From Desulfobacterales bacterium (lineage in GTDB: Bacteria > Desulfobacterota > Desulfobacteria > Desulfobacterales > Desulfobacteraceae): a stretch of DNA of 9,748 bases. Within the stretch, counting starts at the first letter, position 1; every line of letters begins with the position of its first letter. Both the position numbers and the translations under genes were made by a program. The DNA lies in assembly GCA_022361535.1 (NCBI GenBank), contig JAKSAU010000501.1, positions 1 through 9,748 on the forward strand. Reading direction: 5' to 3'. The notes beneath the pieces were generated by a model, which had not been told where the DNA came from, made no database searches, and saw nothing but the letters and a program-made list of their open reading frames with translations. Below, one piece after another: positions 1 through 8,245 of the stretch.

Positions 1-1
1 A

Positions 2-3000
2 CAATTGTACAAACAATCCGGGCTGAGTGAAGAACATTTCCTTAAAATTGGAGTGCAGATTACCGCAGCGGTCATTGACATCCACCGGGAGCAGATTCTT
101 CACAACAATATTAGCCTTGCAAATATCGTTTTAAATCGTGCGGACGGCCGTCTGAACATCATTGATTTTGCCGATGCCAGCCCTATAAATGAAAATCGGG
201 AAAAAGTTACCACTACTAACCTTCAGACCGAACCTGGATACCTTGCACCTGAAAGATCGGGAAGGACTATTTTTCCTGTTGATTTTCGTTCGGATCTTTA
301 CTCAATAGGGATGGTCTTTTACCGGCTGCTGACGGGTCGTCTTCCCTTTGAATTTTCTGAGCCGTCTCAACTCACCCATGCCCATCTGGCCAGAAAGGCC
401 ATTCCAATACAGAAAATATCCAGAACGGTCTCAGACCCTTTGTCTGATATCATAATGAAATTATTGGAAAAAAATCCTGGCGATCGGTATGCGGAAGCTG
501 AACACCTTCTGCAGGATCTCAATGTTTGCCTGAACAGAAAGATTCCCCGGCAGCAGTCTGTTTTTACGATCGGGAAAAAAAGCTTGCTCCGTGATTTGAG
601 TGATTCAAAAAAAATTTTCGGCCGGCAGAAGCAGCACAGGTTGATGGTTCGTACCTGGAATCAGGTGAAGACTGAGAAACAGATATTTCTGGTCAAAGGT
701 GCTGCCGGGGTGGGTAAAACCGCATTGGTTCAAAGTATCGACACCCCGGATATCCTTGGCTCCGGTGTGTTTATCCAGGGTAAGTTTGATCAGCTTCAAA
801 GCAATGTACCTTACAGGGCGTTAACACATGCCTTTGGTCGCTTGATTGAGCGTATCCTGTCAACGACACAGGATTCGTATGAACGTTGGCAGAAACGGCT
901 GAAACGTGCGCTGGGGCCCAATGGCAGGCTTATCACGGATTTGATCCCCGCTCTTGAAAAGGTGATCGGTCCCCAGCCTCCTGTCGCACCTCTTAAACCA
1001 CTTGAAGAAAAAAATCGATTCGCTTTTGTTTTCCATAGTTTTGTAGAGGCCCTGTGTGTAAAAGACCAGCCCGTGTGCCTGTTTTTTGATGACTTGCAAT
1101 GGGTGGATAAAGGATCACTTGAATTAATACGCATCATCTGTATTTCTCCGAATATTAAGCACTTGATGGTTGCTGCGGCGTACCGTGATAATGAAGTGAA
1201 TGAAACCCACAACTGGTCCAAGCTTGTTTCCGATCTAAAACAGCATGAGATAAGCATCACTCGGGTTCGTGTGTCTCCTTTGGGTATTGATGAAATTTCC
1301 CTTTGGCTGTCAATGCTTTTGAAGCAGTCTAAGGACAAGGTTACTGATCTGGTTGAGGCAATATTCCAAAAAACCGGGGGCAATCCGTTCTTTATCAATG
1401 AGTTATTATCTTCTATCCATACGAAAGGATTCATCAAGTATGTTCCTGAAGACGGACAATGGGCATGGGACACCACGGGAATTAAGCGTTTGAAAGTCAG
1501 TCGCAGTGTGGCAGGTATTATCAGGGAGCGGATCGATTTGCTAAGCAAAGATGCTGTGGATATTTTACAGACCGCCTCATGTTTCGGTAATCAGTTCCCT
1601 TTAAAGGCGTTGAGCATTGGTGACGGCCGGTCGCCGGAAATCGTGAAAGGCCATTTGGCGCCTGCCCTGGATCATGGCATAGTCATTTGCAGGCCCTCAC
1701 GGCAGAACAGCCGCAAAGCACCCGCACAATTTTATTTTGCCCATGACAGTATTCAGCAATATGTTTACGAAAGTCTCTCCGAAACCTCCAAGAACCGGCG
1801 TCATCATCGTATCGGAAAAGAGTTGTTGGCCTATCATGGTAAAAATGCGGATAATTACCTGTTTACCATTGTCAGCCAGCTGAATGCCGGAAGAGCTATA
1901 ATTAACGACCGGGATGGCTTGTTGGAACTTGCCAGTTTGAACCGGGGCGGAGCAGAGAAATCTTTAGAGTCTGCAGCCTATGACTCTGCCCTTGATTTTT
2001 ATCAGACCGGTATTCATCTTCTGAAAAAGACCGCTGATGATCTTGGGAACTCCCCTTGGCAGGACCAACCGGACCTTTGTTTTTCCTTATATAAGGGGGC
2101 AGCACAGGCCGCTTTTCTGATGAGCGAATATGACAAAATGGATGACCTGATCAGTCAGGTGGATCAGAATGTTCAGGACCTGGTGAAAAAAAAACGGTTT
2201 TACGAGATAAAGATTAGTTCTTTGTATGCCAGGAACCGTATGGATGAAGCCATTGATATTGCCCTTGAATTTTCCAAACGTCTTGGTGTCAGGTTTCCCA
2301 GAAAGCCAAACAAGGCACATATTATCATGGGACTAATGAAAACCCGTGTACGATTGCTCGGCAGGGATACGCGGGATCTGGCCCTGTTGCCCGAGATGAA
2401 GAATCCCATTTCTCTTGCCGTGTTAAGGGTTCTTTCCTGTGTGACACTGGCGGCCTTTTATTCCTGCCCCAATCTACTGCCGCTCATCGTATTCAAGTCT
2501 ATTGACCTGTCCCTGAAACACGGCAATACCGATGCCTCCATATTCGGATATTCCGGGTATGGATTCATCCTGTGTGGCGTTTTAAATAAAATGGATGCCG
2601 GCTATCGCTATGGCCGTCTTGCAATGGACCTTGTAAAAGAGTTGGCCGCAAAAAGCATTGAAACCCGTACCACAAGCACATTCTGCGGTTTGATTTCACA
2701 CTGGACGGACCATCTTAAGGATACAATGCCTATACAGCGGGTATCTTTTAGGACCGGGCTCGACACCGGTGACCACCAATTCGCCGCCATCAGCGCTGTA
2801 GCTTATTGTACAGCTGCCTTTCATACGGGCGTTCCACTTGATGGTGTTAAAAAAGAGATGAATACGTATATGTTTCATCTTCAGCAGATCAAGCAGGATG
2901 TCGTTTCTACAAAATTAGGCATTTTTATCCAGGCCGTGACCAATCTATCCGAAAAGAGCCAGGCTCCGTGGAAACTAAAAGGCGAGCTGCACGATATTGA

Positions 3001-4921
3001 TGTTATAAAGCCGACGCTAATCCAATCCAATGACCAAATCGCTCTTTTTACCCAGTTTTATCTGTCATGTATGTTGTGCGTTATCTTTAACAGGCCTCAG
3101 GATGCGGTTCGCTATGCTGATCAGACTCGTGAGTATTATGAATCCGCCCAGGGTATACCGGATTCGGCCTGCTTTATTTTCTATGATACAATTGCCCGAC
3201 TGTCTCTTGCCGTCCAAGTGAACGGCCGTACAAAGCGGAAACTTATCAGTCAGGCAAAGGCCAATATCAGGTTGATGAGCCGCTGGGCATCGTATTGTCC
3301 TGCGAATTTTATCCATAAACAGGAATTAATGCAGGCCATGATGTATCAAGTGGAAGGAAAAGCGGATAAGGCATCGGCTTATTTCCGGAAATCTGTCGAC
3401 CATGCCTCTGAGAACCAGTATGTAAACGACAAAGCCCTGGCATGTGAAATGGCGGGCCGTTTTTTTATAGCTTCAGAGGAACAGGTTCAGGCTAAAAAAT
3501 GGCTGCTGAAATCCCATGAATGTTACCTTGAATGGGGGGCTTTGGCAAAGGCCAGACACATGGAAGAAACATATTCCACGCCGAAGATAACGTTTACGGA
3601 TAGTCCTGGCTTGGAATTCCAGAGTCAGGCGTCTGCACAGTATTTCAATGTCAACGTTGATCCGGATCTGATTGCAGACCACGATCTTGATGTTCATACC
3701 GTACTCAATGCCTCTCGGGCCATCGCAGCTGAAACCCGACTACCTGCGCTCTTGAAAAAGCTGATCCATCTCATTATAGAAAATTCCGGTGCGCAAAAAG
3801 CGTTTTTACTGCTGTATTCTGATAATACGTTAAAAATTGAGGCCTTTGCCCGGCTTAATCCGGATGACATCCGAATACTTGAGTCTCGAAAGTTTTCCGA
3901 GGATACCTTGGATTTACCGGTATCTGTTGTAAATTATACCCTTCGCACCGGAGAAAGCATTATTCTTGAAGATGCAGGGCAATCCAGCCAGTTTCAGACA
4001 GATGCATATATTATCTCAAACCGGCCGGTGTCGATTCTGTGTATGCCAATCTACAATAAAAACCTGACTGCCGGTATCCTGTATCTTGAAAACAACTTGA
4101 TGAAAGGTGTGTTTACCAAACAGCGGCTGAAAATTCTTAATATTCTCATTTCGCAGGCGGTTGTTTCCATTGAAAATGCGCGGTTGGATGAAGCCCTGTT
4201 AAAAGAAAAGAGACAAAAGGATGCAGCTGTCGGGGAGATCAGTCTTCATAAGAGACTACTTAAAGATATGTCCGCCGAACTGGCCATGGTAGAAGAGAGG
4301 GAGAAAAAGGCCATTGCCGACGATCTCCATGACAGTGTATCCCAGACCCTGGCATTGGGCGTTCTTAATTTGAAACGCATTGAGCAAGTCATTGACGAAG
4401 ATGTGAAGCAGGACATTGGAAAGGTTCGTGATCATCTGGGCCGGGCTGTAGAGGAAATCCGGTCACTGACCTTTCAACTCAGCCCGAGAATACTATACGA
4501 TTTCGGGCTGGTTGCCGCACTGGAATGGCTTTCAGATGATATGCGGGAGCGATATGGGCTTGAGGTGGTTTTTATGAATCAGGCGACAAAAAGTGTGAAT
4601 CTGAATAATTCCCAAAAGATTATTATTTACAGGGCGGCAAGGGAACTACTTATAAATGTTGTCAAACATGCGGATACCAACCTGGCCTTTATGATTTTGG
4701 ACAAAGATGCAGATGCGCTGGTGATAAAGATAAAAGATAAGGGAAAAGGGTTTTCCATTGCTGAGAACCGGTCTGGAAATGAGGGCTTGGGAGGATTCGG
4801 TCTTTACAGTATGCAGGACCGGCTGCTTGCAATCAACGGGCAGATACGGATTGTATCGGAATCAGACAAGGGAACGGAAATCATAATTAGAGTACCTGTG
4901 GGAAAAGATCATGATAAATAG
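2..4921 (+). CDS. Trifunctional sensor: Ser/Thr kinase-like domain, AAA ATPase, GAF and histidine kinase (5' end outside window)
   Basis: This is a cytoplasmic sensor kinase, and its N-terminus lies beyond the left edge: the frame is open at base 2, and the TTG at 5 is an internal Leu. Residues are counted from that Leu. A protein-kinase C-lobe comes first (about 1-185), with a DFG-like D54-F55-A56, an APE-like LAPER and the DLYSIG helix. Its catalytic loop is degenerate: HNN at 33-35 replaces HRD. An AAA_16-type ATPase follows, with FGR at 205, Walker A GAAGVGKT at 232-239, the family signature GKFDQ at 259 and Walker B FFDDLQW at 360-366. A long helical, TPR-like region (about 600-1210) leads to a GAF domain (about 1227-1395), a short coiled coil, HisKA_3 with phospho-accepting H1442 in DLHDSVSQ, and HATPase_c (E1547/N1551, D1578, G-rich loop 1594-1599). 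No membrane segment is evident, so the signal is probably sensed inside the cell. The architecture matches the cyanobacterial/proteobacterial trifunctional kinase family. The stop overlaps the response-regulator start. Confidence 0.93.
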   Translation, partial: QLYKQSGLSEEHFLKIGVQITAAVIDIHREQILHNNISLANIVLNRADGRLNIIDFADASPINENREKVTTTNLQTEPGYLAPERSGRTIFPVDFRSDLYSIGMVFYRLLTGRLPFEFSEPSQLTHAHLARKAIPIQKISRTVSDPLSDIIMKLLEKNPGDRYAEAEHLLQDLNVCLNRKIPRQQSVFTIGKKSLLRDLSDSKKIFGRQKQHRLMVRTWNQVKTEKQIFLVKGAAGVGKTALVQSIDTPDILGSGVFIQGKFDQLQSNVPYRALTHAFGRLIERILSTTQDSYERWQKRLKRALGPNGRLITDLIPALEKVIGPQPPVAPLKPLEEKNRFAFVFHSFVEALCVKDQPVCLFFDDLQWVDKGSLELIRIICISPNIKHLMVAAAYRDNEVNETHNWSKLVSDLKQHEISITRVRVSPLGIDEISLWLSMLLKQSKDKVTDLVEAIFQKTGGNPFFINELLSSIHTKGFIKYVPEDGQWAWDTTGIKRLKVSRSVAGIIRERIDLLSKDAVDILQTASCFGNQFPLKALSIGDGRSPEIVKGHLAPALDHGIVICRPSRQNSRKAPAQFYFAHDSIQQYVYESLSETSKNRRHHRIGKELLAYHGKNADNYLFTIVSQLNAGRAIINDRDGLLELASLNRGGAEKSLESAAYDSALDFYQTGIHLLKKTADDLGNSPWQDQPDLCFSLYKGAAQAAFLMSEYDKMDDLISQVDQNVQDLVKKKRFYEIKISSLYARNRMDEAIDIALEFSKRLGVRFPRKPNKAHIIMGLMKTRVRLLGRDTRDLALLPEMKNPISLAVLRVLSCVTLAAFYSCPNLLPLIVFKSIDLSLKHGNTDASIFGYSGYGFILCGVLNKMDAGYRYGRLAMDLVKELAAKSIETRTTSTFCGLISHWTDHLKDTMPIQRVSFRTGLDTGDHQFAAISAVAYCTAAFHTGVPLDGVKKEMNTYMFHLQQIKQDVVSTKLGIFIQAVTNLSEKSQAPWKLKGELHDIDVIKPTLIQSNDQIALFTQFYLSCMLCVIFNRPQDAVRYADQTREYYESAQGIPDSACFIFYDTIARLSLAVQVNGRTKRKLISQAKANIRLMSRWASYCPANFIHKQELMQAMMYQVEGKADKASAYFRKSVDHASENQYVNDKALACEMAGRFFIASEEQVQAKKWLLKSHECYLEWGALAKARHMEETYSTPKITFTDSPGLEFQSQASAQYFNVNVDPDLIADHDLDVHTVLNASRAIAAETRLPALLKKLIHLIIENSGAQKAFLLLYSDNTLKIEAFARLNPDDIRILESRKFSEDTLDLPVSVVNYTLRTGESIILEDAGQSSQFQTDAYIISNRPVSILCMPIYNKNLTAGILYLENNLMKGVFTKQRLKILNILISQAVVSIENARLDEALLKEKRQKDAAVGEISLHKRLLKDMSAELAMVEEREKKAIADDLHDSVSQTLALGVLNLKRIEQVIDEDVKQDIGKVRDHLGRAVEEIRSLTFQLSPRILYDFGLVAALEWLSDDMRERYGLEVVFMNQATKSVNLNNSQKIIIYRAARELLINVVKHADTNLAFMILDKDADALVIKIKDKGKGFSIAENRSGNEGLGGFGLYSMQDRLLAINGQIRIVSESDKGTEIIIRVPVGKDHDK

Positions 4922-5576
4922 CAATAGTACAGAAAAAAAAATCCGCTTGCTTCTAGTGGACGATCACAAAATATTGCGTGACGGACTTAAACAGGCCATT
5001 GCCCTGGAAAAAGACATGGCCTTGGTCGGCGAGGCAGATAATGGAAGAGAAGCTTTAGTGATCGCCGGAGAAACACAACCGGATGTGATTATCATGGATG
5101 TATCTATGCCGGATCTTAACGGGATTGAGGCCAGCCGCCAGATCATAAAAAATCATCCGGACCAAAAGATCATCGCCTTGTCCATGCATGATGACAAAAG
5201 GTATGTCATGGGAATGTTCAAGGCTGGTGTCTCAGGGTATCTTCTTAAAACCAATGCCTTTGAGCATCTGGCCGAAGCCGTGCGACAGGTTGCTGCAGGG
5301 CATTCATACATCAGCTCAAACGTCGCGGGTACATTGATTCGATCTGCTCTGGATCATGAAGGTGCTCCGGACGAAGCGGAAGAATTATCCTCCCGGGAAA
5401 TCGAAATCCTCCAGCTGATTGCCGAAGGAAAAAATACAGAATATATGGCGGATATACTTCACATTAGCAAAAGAACCGTGGAAAACCACCGCCGAAACCT
5501 GAGAAAAAAGCTTAAGCTTGATACTACTGCCGAATTGACACGATATGCTATCAAAAAAGGCATCATTTCTTTGTAA
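4911..5576 (+). CDS. NarL/FixJ-family response regulator
   Basis: This 221-residue protein is a DNA-binding response regulator, the probable phosphoryl acceptor for the histidine kinase just upstream. The receiver domain spans about 11-127 and keeps all the usual residues: acidic pair D17/D18, phospho-accepting D63 in IIMDVSMPD, S91 and K113. The output domain (about 157-215) is a LuxR/GerE-type helix-turn-helix, beginning LSSREIEILQLIAEG, with the recognition helix around SKRTVENHRRNLRKKL. HisKA_3 kinases such as NarX, DegS and UhpB pair with this regulator class, so the match of kinase and regulator type supports a cognate pair. The ATG lies 11 bases before the end of the kinase gene and has only a weak purine-rich stretch ahead of it, so translational coupling is likely. 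The target genes cannot be read from the sequence; the exported-protein gene downstream is the nearest candidate. The exact symbol is unknown. Confidence 0.95.
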   Translation: MINSNSTEKKIRLLLVDDHKILRDGLKQAIALEKDMALVGEADNGREALVIAGETQPDVIIMDVSMPDLNGIEASRQIIKNHPDQKIIALSMHDDKRYVMGMFKAGVSGYLLKTNAFEHLAEAVRQVAAGHSYISSNVAGTLIRSALDHEGAPDEAEELSSREIEILQLIAEGKNTEYMADILHISKRTVENHRRNLRKKLKLDTTAELTRYAIKKGIISL

Positions 5577-5616
5577 GATTCTGCATACAATCAAGACGAA
5601 TTCTTAATGACCCGAT

Positions 5617-5648
5617 TTTTTGAGTAGTTTCCCGCCTGTTTTTGAGTA
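5617..5648 (+). promoter_or_regulatory. Two direct repeats, 22-base period (possible operator)
   Basis: The 10-mer TTTTTGAGTA occurs at 5617-5626 and again at 5639-5648, each followed three bases later by TCCC. The 22-base period is close to two helical turns, so both copies face the same side of the DNA, as tandem regulator sites often do. The repeats lie in the 201-base gap between the response regulator and the exported MACPF-like protein, about 130 bases before the latter's start. No convincing -35/-10 pair was found here; TATAGC at 5671-5676 is a possible -10 but has no good -35. The operator role is an inference. Confidence 0.35.
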
Positions 5649-5699
5649 TTCTCCCTGATTGTCCCGACACTATAGCCATGCAATGATTTGAGATCGCTA

Positions 5700-5731
5700 A
5701 GTGGTTTTTAAAATCGGGCCAAAAGACCACT
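5700..5731 (+). promoter_or_regulatory. Leader hairpin upstream of the exported MACPF-like gene
   Basis: Bases 5700-5709 (AGTGGTTTTT) can pair with 5722-5731 (AAAGACCACT) in a 10-bp stem with one G-T wobble and a 12-base loop. The loop contains AAATCGGG. In addition, AAAATCGGG at 5710-5718 is the exact reverse complement of CCCGATTTT at 5611-5619, so an alternative long-range pairing across the direct repeats is possible. No T-tract follows, so this is not a normal intrinsic terminator. It could be an operator or a leader-RNA structure; no function is proven. Confidence 0.35.
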
Positions 5732-5762
5732 ATTCAAGGTGCCCAAGAACTATTCTGTTCCA

Positions 5763-5771
5763 AAGAGAGGA
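5763..5771 (+). promoter_or_regulatory. Ribosome binding site deciding the start of the MACPF-like gene
   Basis: The purine-rich AGAGAGGA stretch lies 6 bases before ATG 5778 and 9 before ATG 5781. It argues against the in-frame GTG at 5739, which would place 13 extra residues, not signal-peptide-like, ahead of a normal signal sequence. GTG 5775, directly in front of the ATG, cannot be excluded. Confidence 0.6.
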
Positions 5772-5777
5772 TACGTG

Positions 5778-8237
5778 ATGATGAAAACAAACTCCCAAAA
5801 CCAGCGTTCTATTTTTCCGGTTATAGCACTGATGCTTTTGATTCTTGCTTTTCCCTGCCGATCTGTCCTGGCACAGAAAAACGATGCGGCCTGCCGGAGA
5901 TATGCTCAGGAGGCTGTGCGACAGAATGAGCAAAATATTAAACTTCAGGCCGGCTTCAAGCCGCCTGCCTGGAGTAGTGATTTCAATGTTCACTATAAGT
6001 GGTGTAAAGCAGGCGCAAATGTTGCCACAACACCCGGCCACCTTGCAGCACGGGCAAAGCAGCTCCAGGATTTTGTCATCAAAAAGCAGGGCAAAGATAG
6101 TGCCGCCCAAAGATATGGAAAAGAAGCGGTGCGCCAGTACAAAGCATCTGCCGCCATGTCCACCGGTTTTAAGCCGCCGGTCTGGAGCAACGATTATAAC
6201 TCGCATTACAACTGGAGCCGGCATGGCAATAATATCGCAACAACACCCGGCCACTTAGCACACAGGGAAAAAGCGTTGCAGGAGTTTGCCATCAAGCATA
6301 ACAAAGGGCCTGCAAAAGCAGTAACCGGCGGCCAGTCAACGAAAATGGTTGTAGTGGGCAAACCTATCGCAGTTGCGACACTTCCTAGTATTGTTAAACC
6401 GCCTAAAACCGAATCTATAAAAAATCCTGGAACCGGTATAAAGGGTAACCACGCATTGCAGGCAAAAATGAATAAGAAAATTCTGTCCCGGATTGACCGG
6501 CCCAGTCAGATGGAATCTCCTAATTTTGCATTTGATTCTGATTCAGAGACCTTTATGTACTATCCGTCAGACCACCATCAGAAAGTAGGTCTTGGCAAGG
6601 GGTATGACACTCTCTATGGAAGAGTGATGTCATCTGCAGTCGATATCCTGCCGGGCGGCCATAACGAGGACCCTTTGGATAAAACAGATGAACTTTTCGG
6701 ATTTGTGACTGAGATCAAAGACGGGTACGTAAGGTCATTGGATGAATTCTGGGAGCATCTCGGTGTAGATATCAAAGTTTCCGGTCATTATATGGGATAC
6801 TCAGGAAGCAGTGAAACTCAATTTGATAAGTACAAGAGCAACAGCAGCTACGCAGAAACATACGTTGCCTCGGTATTTATGGAAACTTTTGTAGAGTATA
6901 CAAACCTTTCTCAGCTTAAATTGAAACCCGAGGCGCTTTCCGTATTAAAAACCTACGGTAAAAATGAATTTTATAAGAGATATGGAGACTGTTTTCTTTA
7001 TGCCATTTATTACGGGGCTTCTCTTCAGGGGGCGGCGTCATACAATCTGCTAAAGGAAAGCAGTAATACAAAAATAATCACTAAAAACAAAACCAGCGGT
7101 AACTGGGGTTTTGCAGGTTACAGTGTGGGAGTGGATGTTGAAAAGGAGACTAGGAAGGCAAAAGAACGCCAGAGCGAGGATTCGTTGATTCGTTCCTTTG
7201 GGGCAGGGTATCCGGTTCTGCAGACCAATAAGTCAGTGGACAGACTCAAAGATCTTGTCTCCAAGTTTCCCAAGCTGGCTGCTGATGAGGCAAGACGGTC
7301 TACAGCTAACAGGAAAAACGGTGGTGTGATCAGATACGAGGTTATGAAATACAGCAGACTTCCTGAATTTATCCATATCGCAGGAGATCAGGCACTGGAC
7401 CTTAGTGAACAGCGGAAGCTGTTATTTGATCTGACACACTACCGGAAAAAAATCGAATACATGATGAACAATCTTGTCTATATCATTGATCATCCCGAAG
7501 AGTTCAAACCCCATGAGATTCAGCAGGCCATTTCCAAGAAAAAAGATCTTGCCGGATGGGTAAAGACAGTGAATCATGACATCTTTATCCTGAAGAAATA
7601 TCCTCTGGACCGCTCAAAATGGAAATTCAACAACAACTACAACCACATCCCGGAATATGCCCCGGATACTCGGTTTGCGAAAGTGAAAGTCCATTTTCCG
7701 GCAGAGCCGGTAGAGCCGCAGACCAGCGGGGATCACAACTGGATAAAAGATCATCAGGGCCCATTGATCAAATTCAACCTCACAAAGGGTGACCATGATG
7801 GGTACGGCAATAGAATGGCCATCGATATCAATACCGAACTTGTGGTAAGCCAGGACAAAAAGGAAGCATTCCTGAAATTTAAATTCAAATCCGTTGAAAC
7901 CCAGGGCGATAATACCACATATGAAGGGGTCAAACCCCTTTACAAGGTATATCATGCTCCTGAAAATCATATTATCGTGGGATTTAAAAAAGCTTCGGAG
8001 AAATATGTCTTCAGAGACCTGTTCAAGAATAAGCCTTACGTAGAAGACGGTGCCGTGATCAGGAATGTTCATCTTCAAAAGAAAGAGTATCCTGAATTTA
8101 ATTTTGTCAACGCCCCCATAAAGGAACCCAGATTATGGCCTAACCTGTCTGTGATTTTTGATACAAGCGACGGGGACAGCCAGCAGGGCGCTTTTGGAGA
8201 CCTTGTTTTTGAAGTGGAACTCAAGCCGGTCAAATAG
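5778..8237 (+). CDS. Exported MACPF-like (perforin-type) protein with two N-terminal 71-residue modules
   Basis: The 819-residue protein starts with a Sec signal peptide: a charged N-region, hydrophobic core IFPVIALMLLILAF, and VLA before Q33 as the likely cleavage site. Cys in AFPC does not fit a lipobox. Residues 36-106 and 107-177 are two copies of one module, sharing GFKPP-x-W, HY-x-W and ATTPGHLA; I do not recognise its family. After a linker rich in Pro, Lys and Thr (about 178-265), residues 270-535 resemble the MACPF/CDC fold: LGKGYDTLYG at 272, a long beta strand at 357-374, FYKRYGDCFLYAIYYG around 399-414 in the place of the Y-G-T-H signature, then GNWGFAGYSVGVDVEKE and a FGAGYPVL turn. 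The Thr-His of the signature is replaced by Asp-Cys. The C-terminal part (about 640-819) looks beta-rich and unassigned. MACPF proteins insert oligomeric pores into membranes; that this one does so is inferred. It follows the response regulator after a 201-base gap with its own leader. Confidence 0.8.
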   Translation: MMKTNSQNQRSIFPVIALMLLILAFPCRSVLAQKNDAACRRYAQEAVRQNEQNIKLQAGFKPPAWSSDFNVHYKWCKAGANVATTPGHLAARAKQLQDFVIKKQGKDSAAQRYGKEAVRQYKASAAMSTGFKPPVWSNDYNSHYNWSRHGNNIATTPGHLAHREKALQEFAIKHNKGPAKAVTGGQSTKMVVVGKPIAVATLPSIVKPPKTESIKNPGTGIKGNHALQAKMNKKILSRIDRPSQMESPNFAFDSDSETFMYYPSDHHQKVGLGKGYDTLYGRVMSSAVDILPGGHNEDPLDKTDELFGFVTEIKDGYVRSLDEFWEHLGVDIKVSGHYMGYSGSSETQFDKYKSNSSYAETYVASVFMETFVEYTNLSQLKLKPEALSVLKTYGKNEFYKRYGDCFLYAIYYGASLQGAASYNLLKESSNTKIITKNKTSGNWGFAGYSVGVDVEKETRKAKERQSEDSLIRSFGAGYPVLQTNKSVDRLKDLVSKFPKLAADEARRSTANRKNGGVIRYEVMKYSRLPEFIHIAGDQALDLSEQRKLLFDLTHYRKKIEYMMNNLVYIIDHPEEFKPHEIQQAISKKKDLAGWVKTVNHDIFILKKYPLDRSKWKFNNNYNHIPEYAPDTRFAKVKVHFPAEPVEPQTSGDHNWIKDHQGPLIKFNLTKGDHDGYGNRMAIDINTELVVSQDKKEAFLKFKFKSVETQGDNTTYEGVKPLYKVYHAPENHIIVGFKKASEKYVFRDLFKNKPYVEDGAVIRNVHLQKKEYPEFNFVNAPIKEPRLWPNLSVIFDTSDGDSQQGAFGDLVFEVELKPVK
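5883..6308 (+). repeat. In-frame tandem duplication, 2 x 213 bp, within the MACPF-like gene
   Basis: Two adjacent 213-base units (5883-6095 and 6096-6308) encode the 71-residue modules. The DNA is still recognisably similar in places: CAACACCCGGCCAC appears in both, at the ATTPGH motif. Elsewhere the copies have diverged, so the duplication is old and the protein motif has been kept by selection. Unit 1 has Cys39 and Cys76; unit 2 has Ala and Ser at the equivalent positions (110 and 147). Confidence 0.85.
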
Positions 8238-8245
8238 TACCCGTT

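Noticed and set aside
811..1548. A 245-codon open frame on the minus strand inside the sensor gene
   Set aside because: It lies wholly opposite a gene with clear ATPase motifs, and its translation is Ser/Arg-rich with no recognisable domain. It is a shadow frame.
5642..5676. Possible sigma-70 promoter using TTGAGT and TATAGC
   Set aside because: The spacer is 23 bases, well beyond the usual 16-19, so the pair is not convincing.
5700..5731. Hairpin read as a terminator for the response regulator gene
   Set aside because: The stem is AT-rich with a 12-base loop, and no T-tract follows it on the + strand.
5739..5777. GTG 5739 as the start of the MACPF-like gene
   Set aside because: It has no ribosome binding site and overlaps the leader region near the hairpin. 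ATG 5778 has a good purine stretch and opens directly into a signal peptide.
5845..6258. A 137-codon + frame overlapping the signal peptide and modules of the MACPF-like gene
   Set aside because: The overlapping frame carries the signal peptide and conserved repeated modules. The alternate frame stays open partly because the 213-base duplication repeats the same composition.
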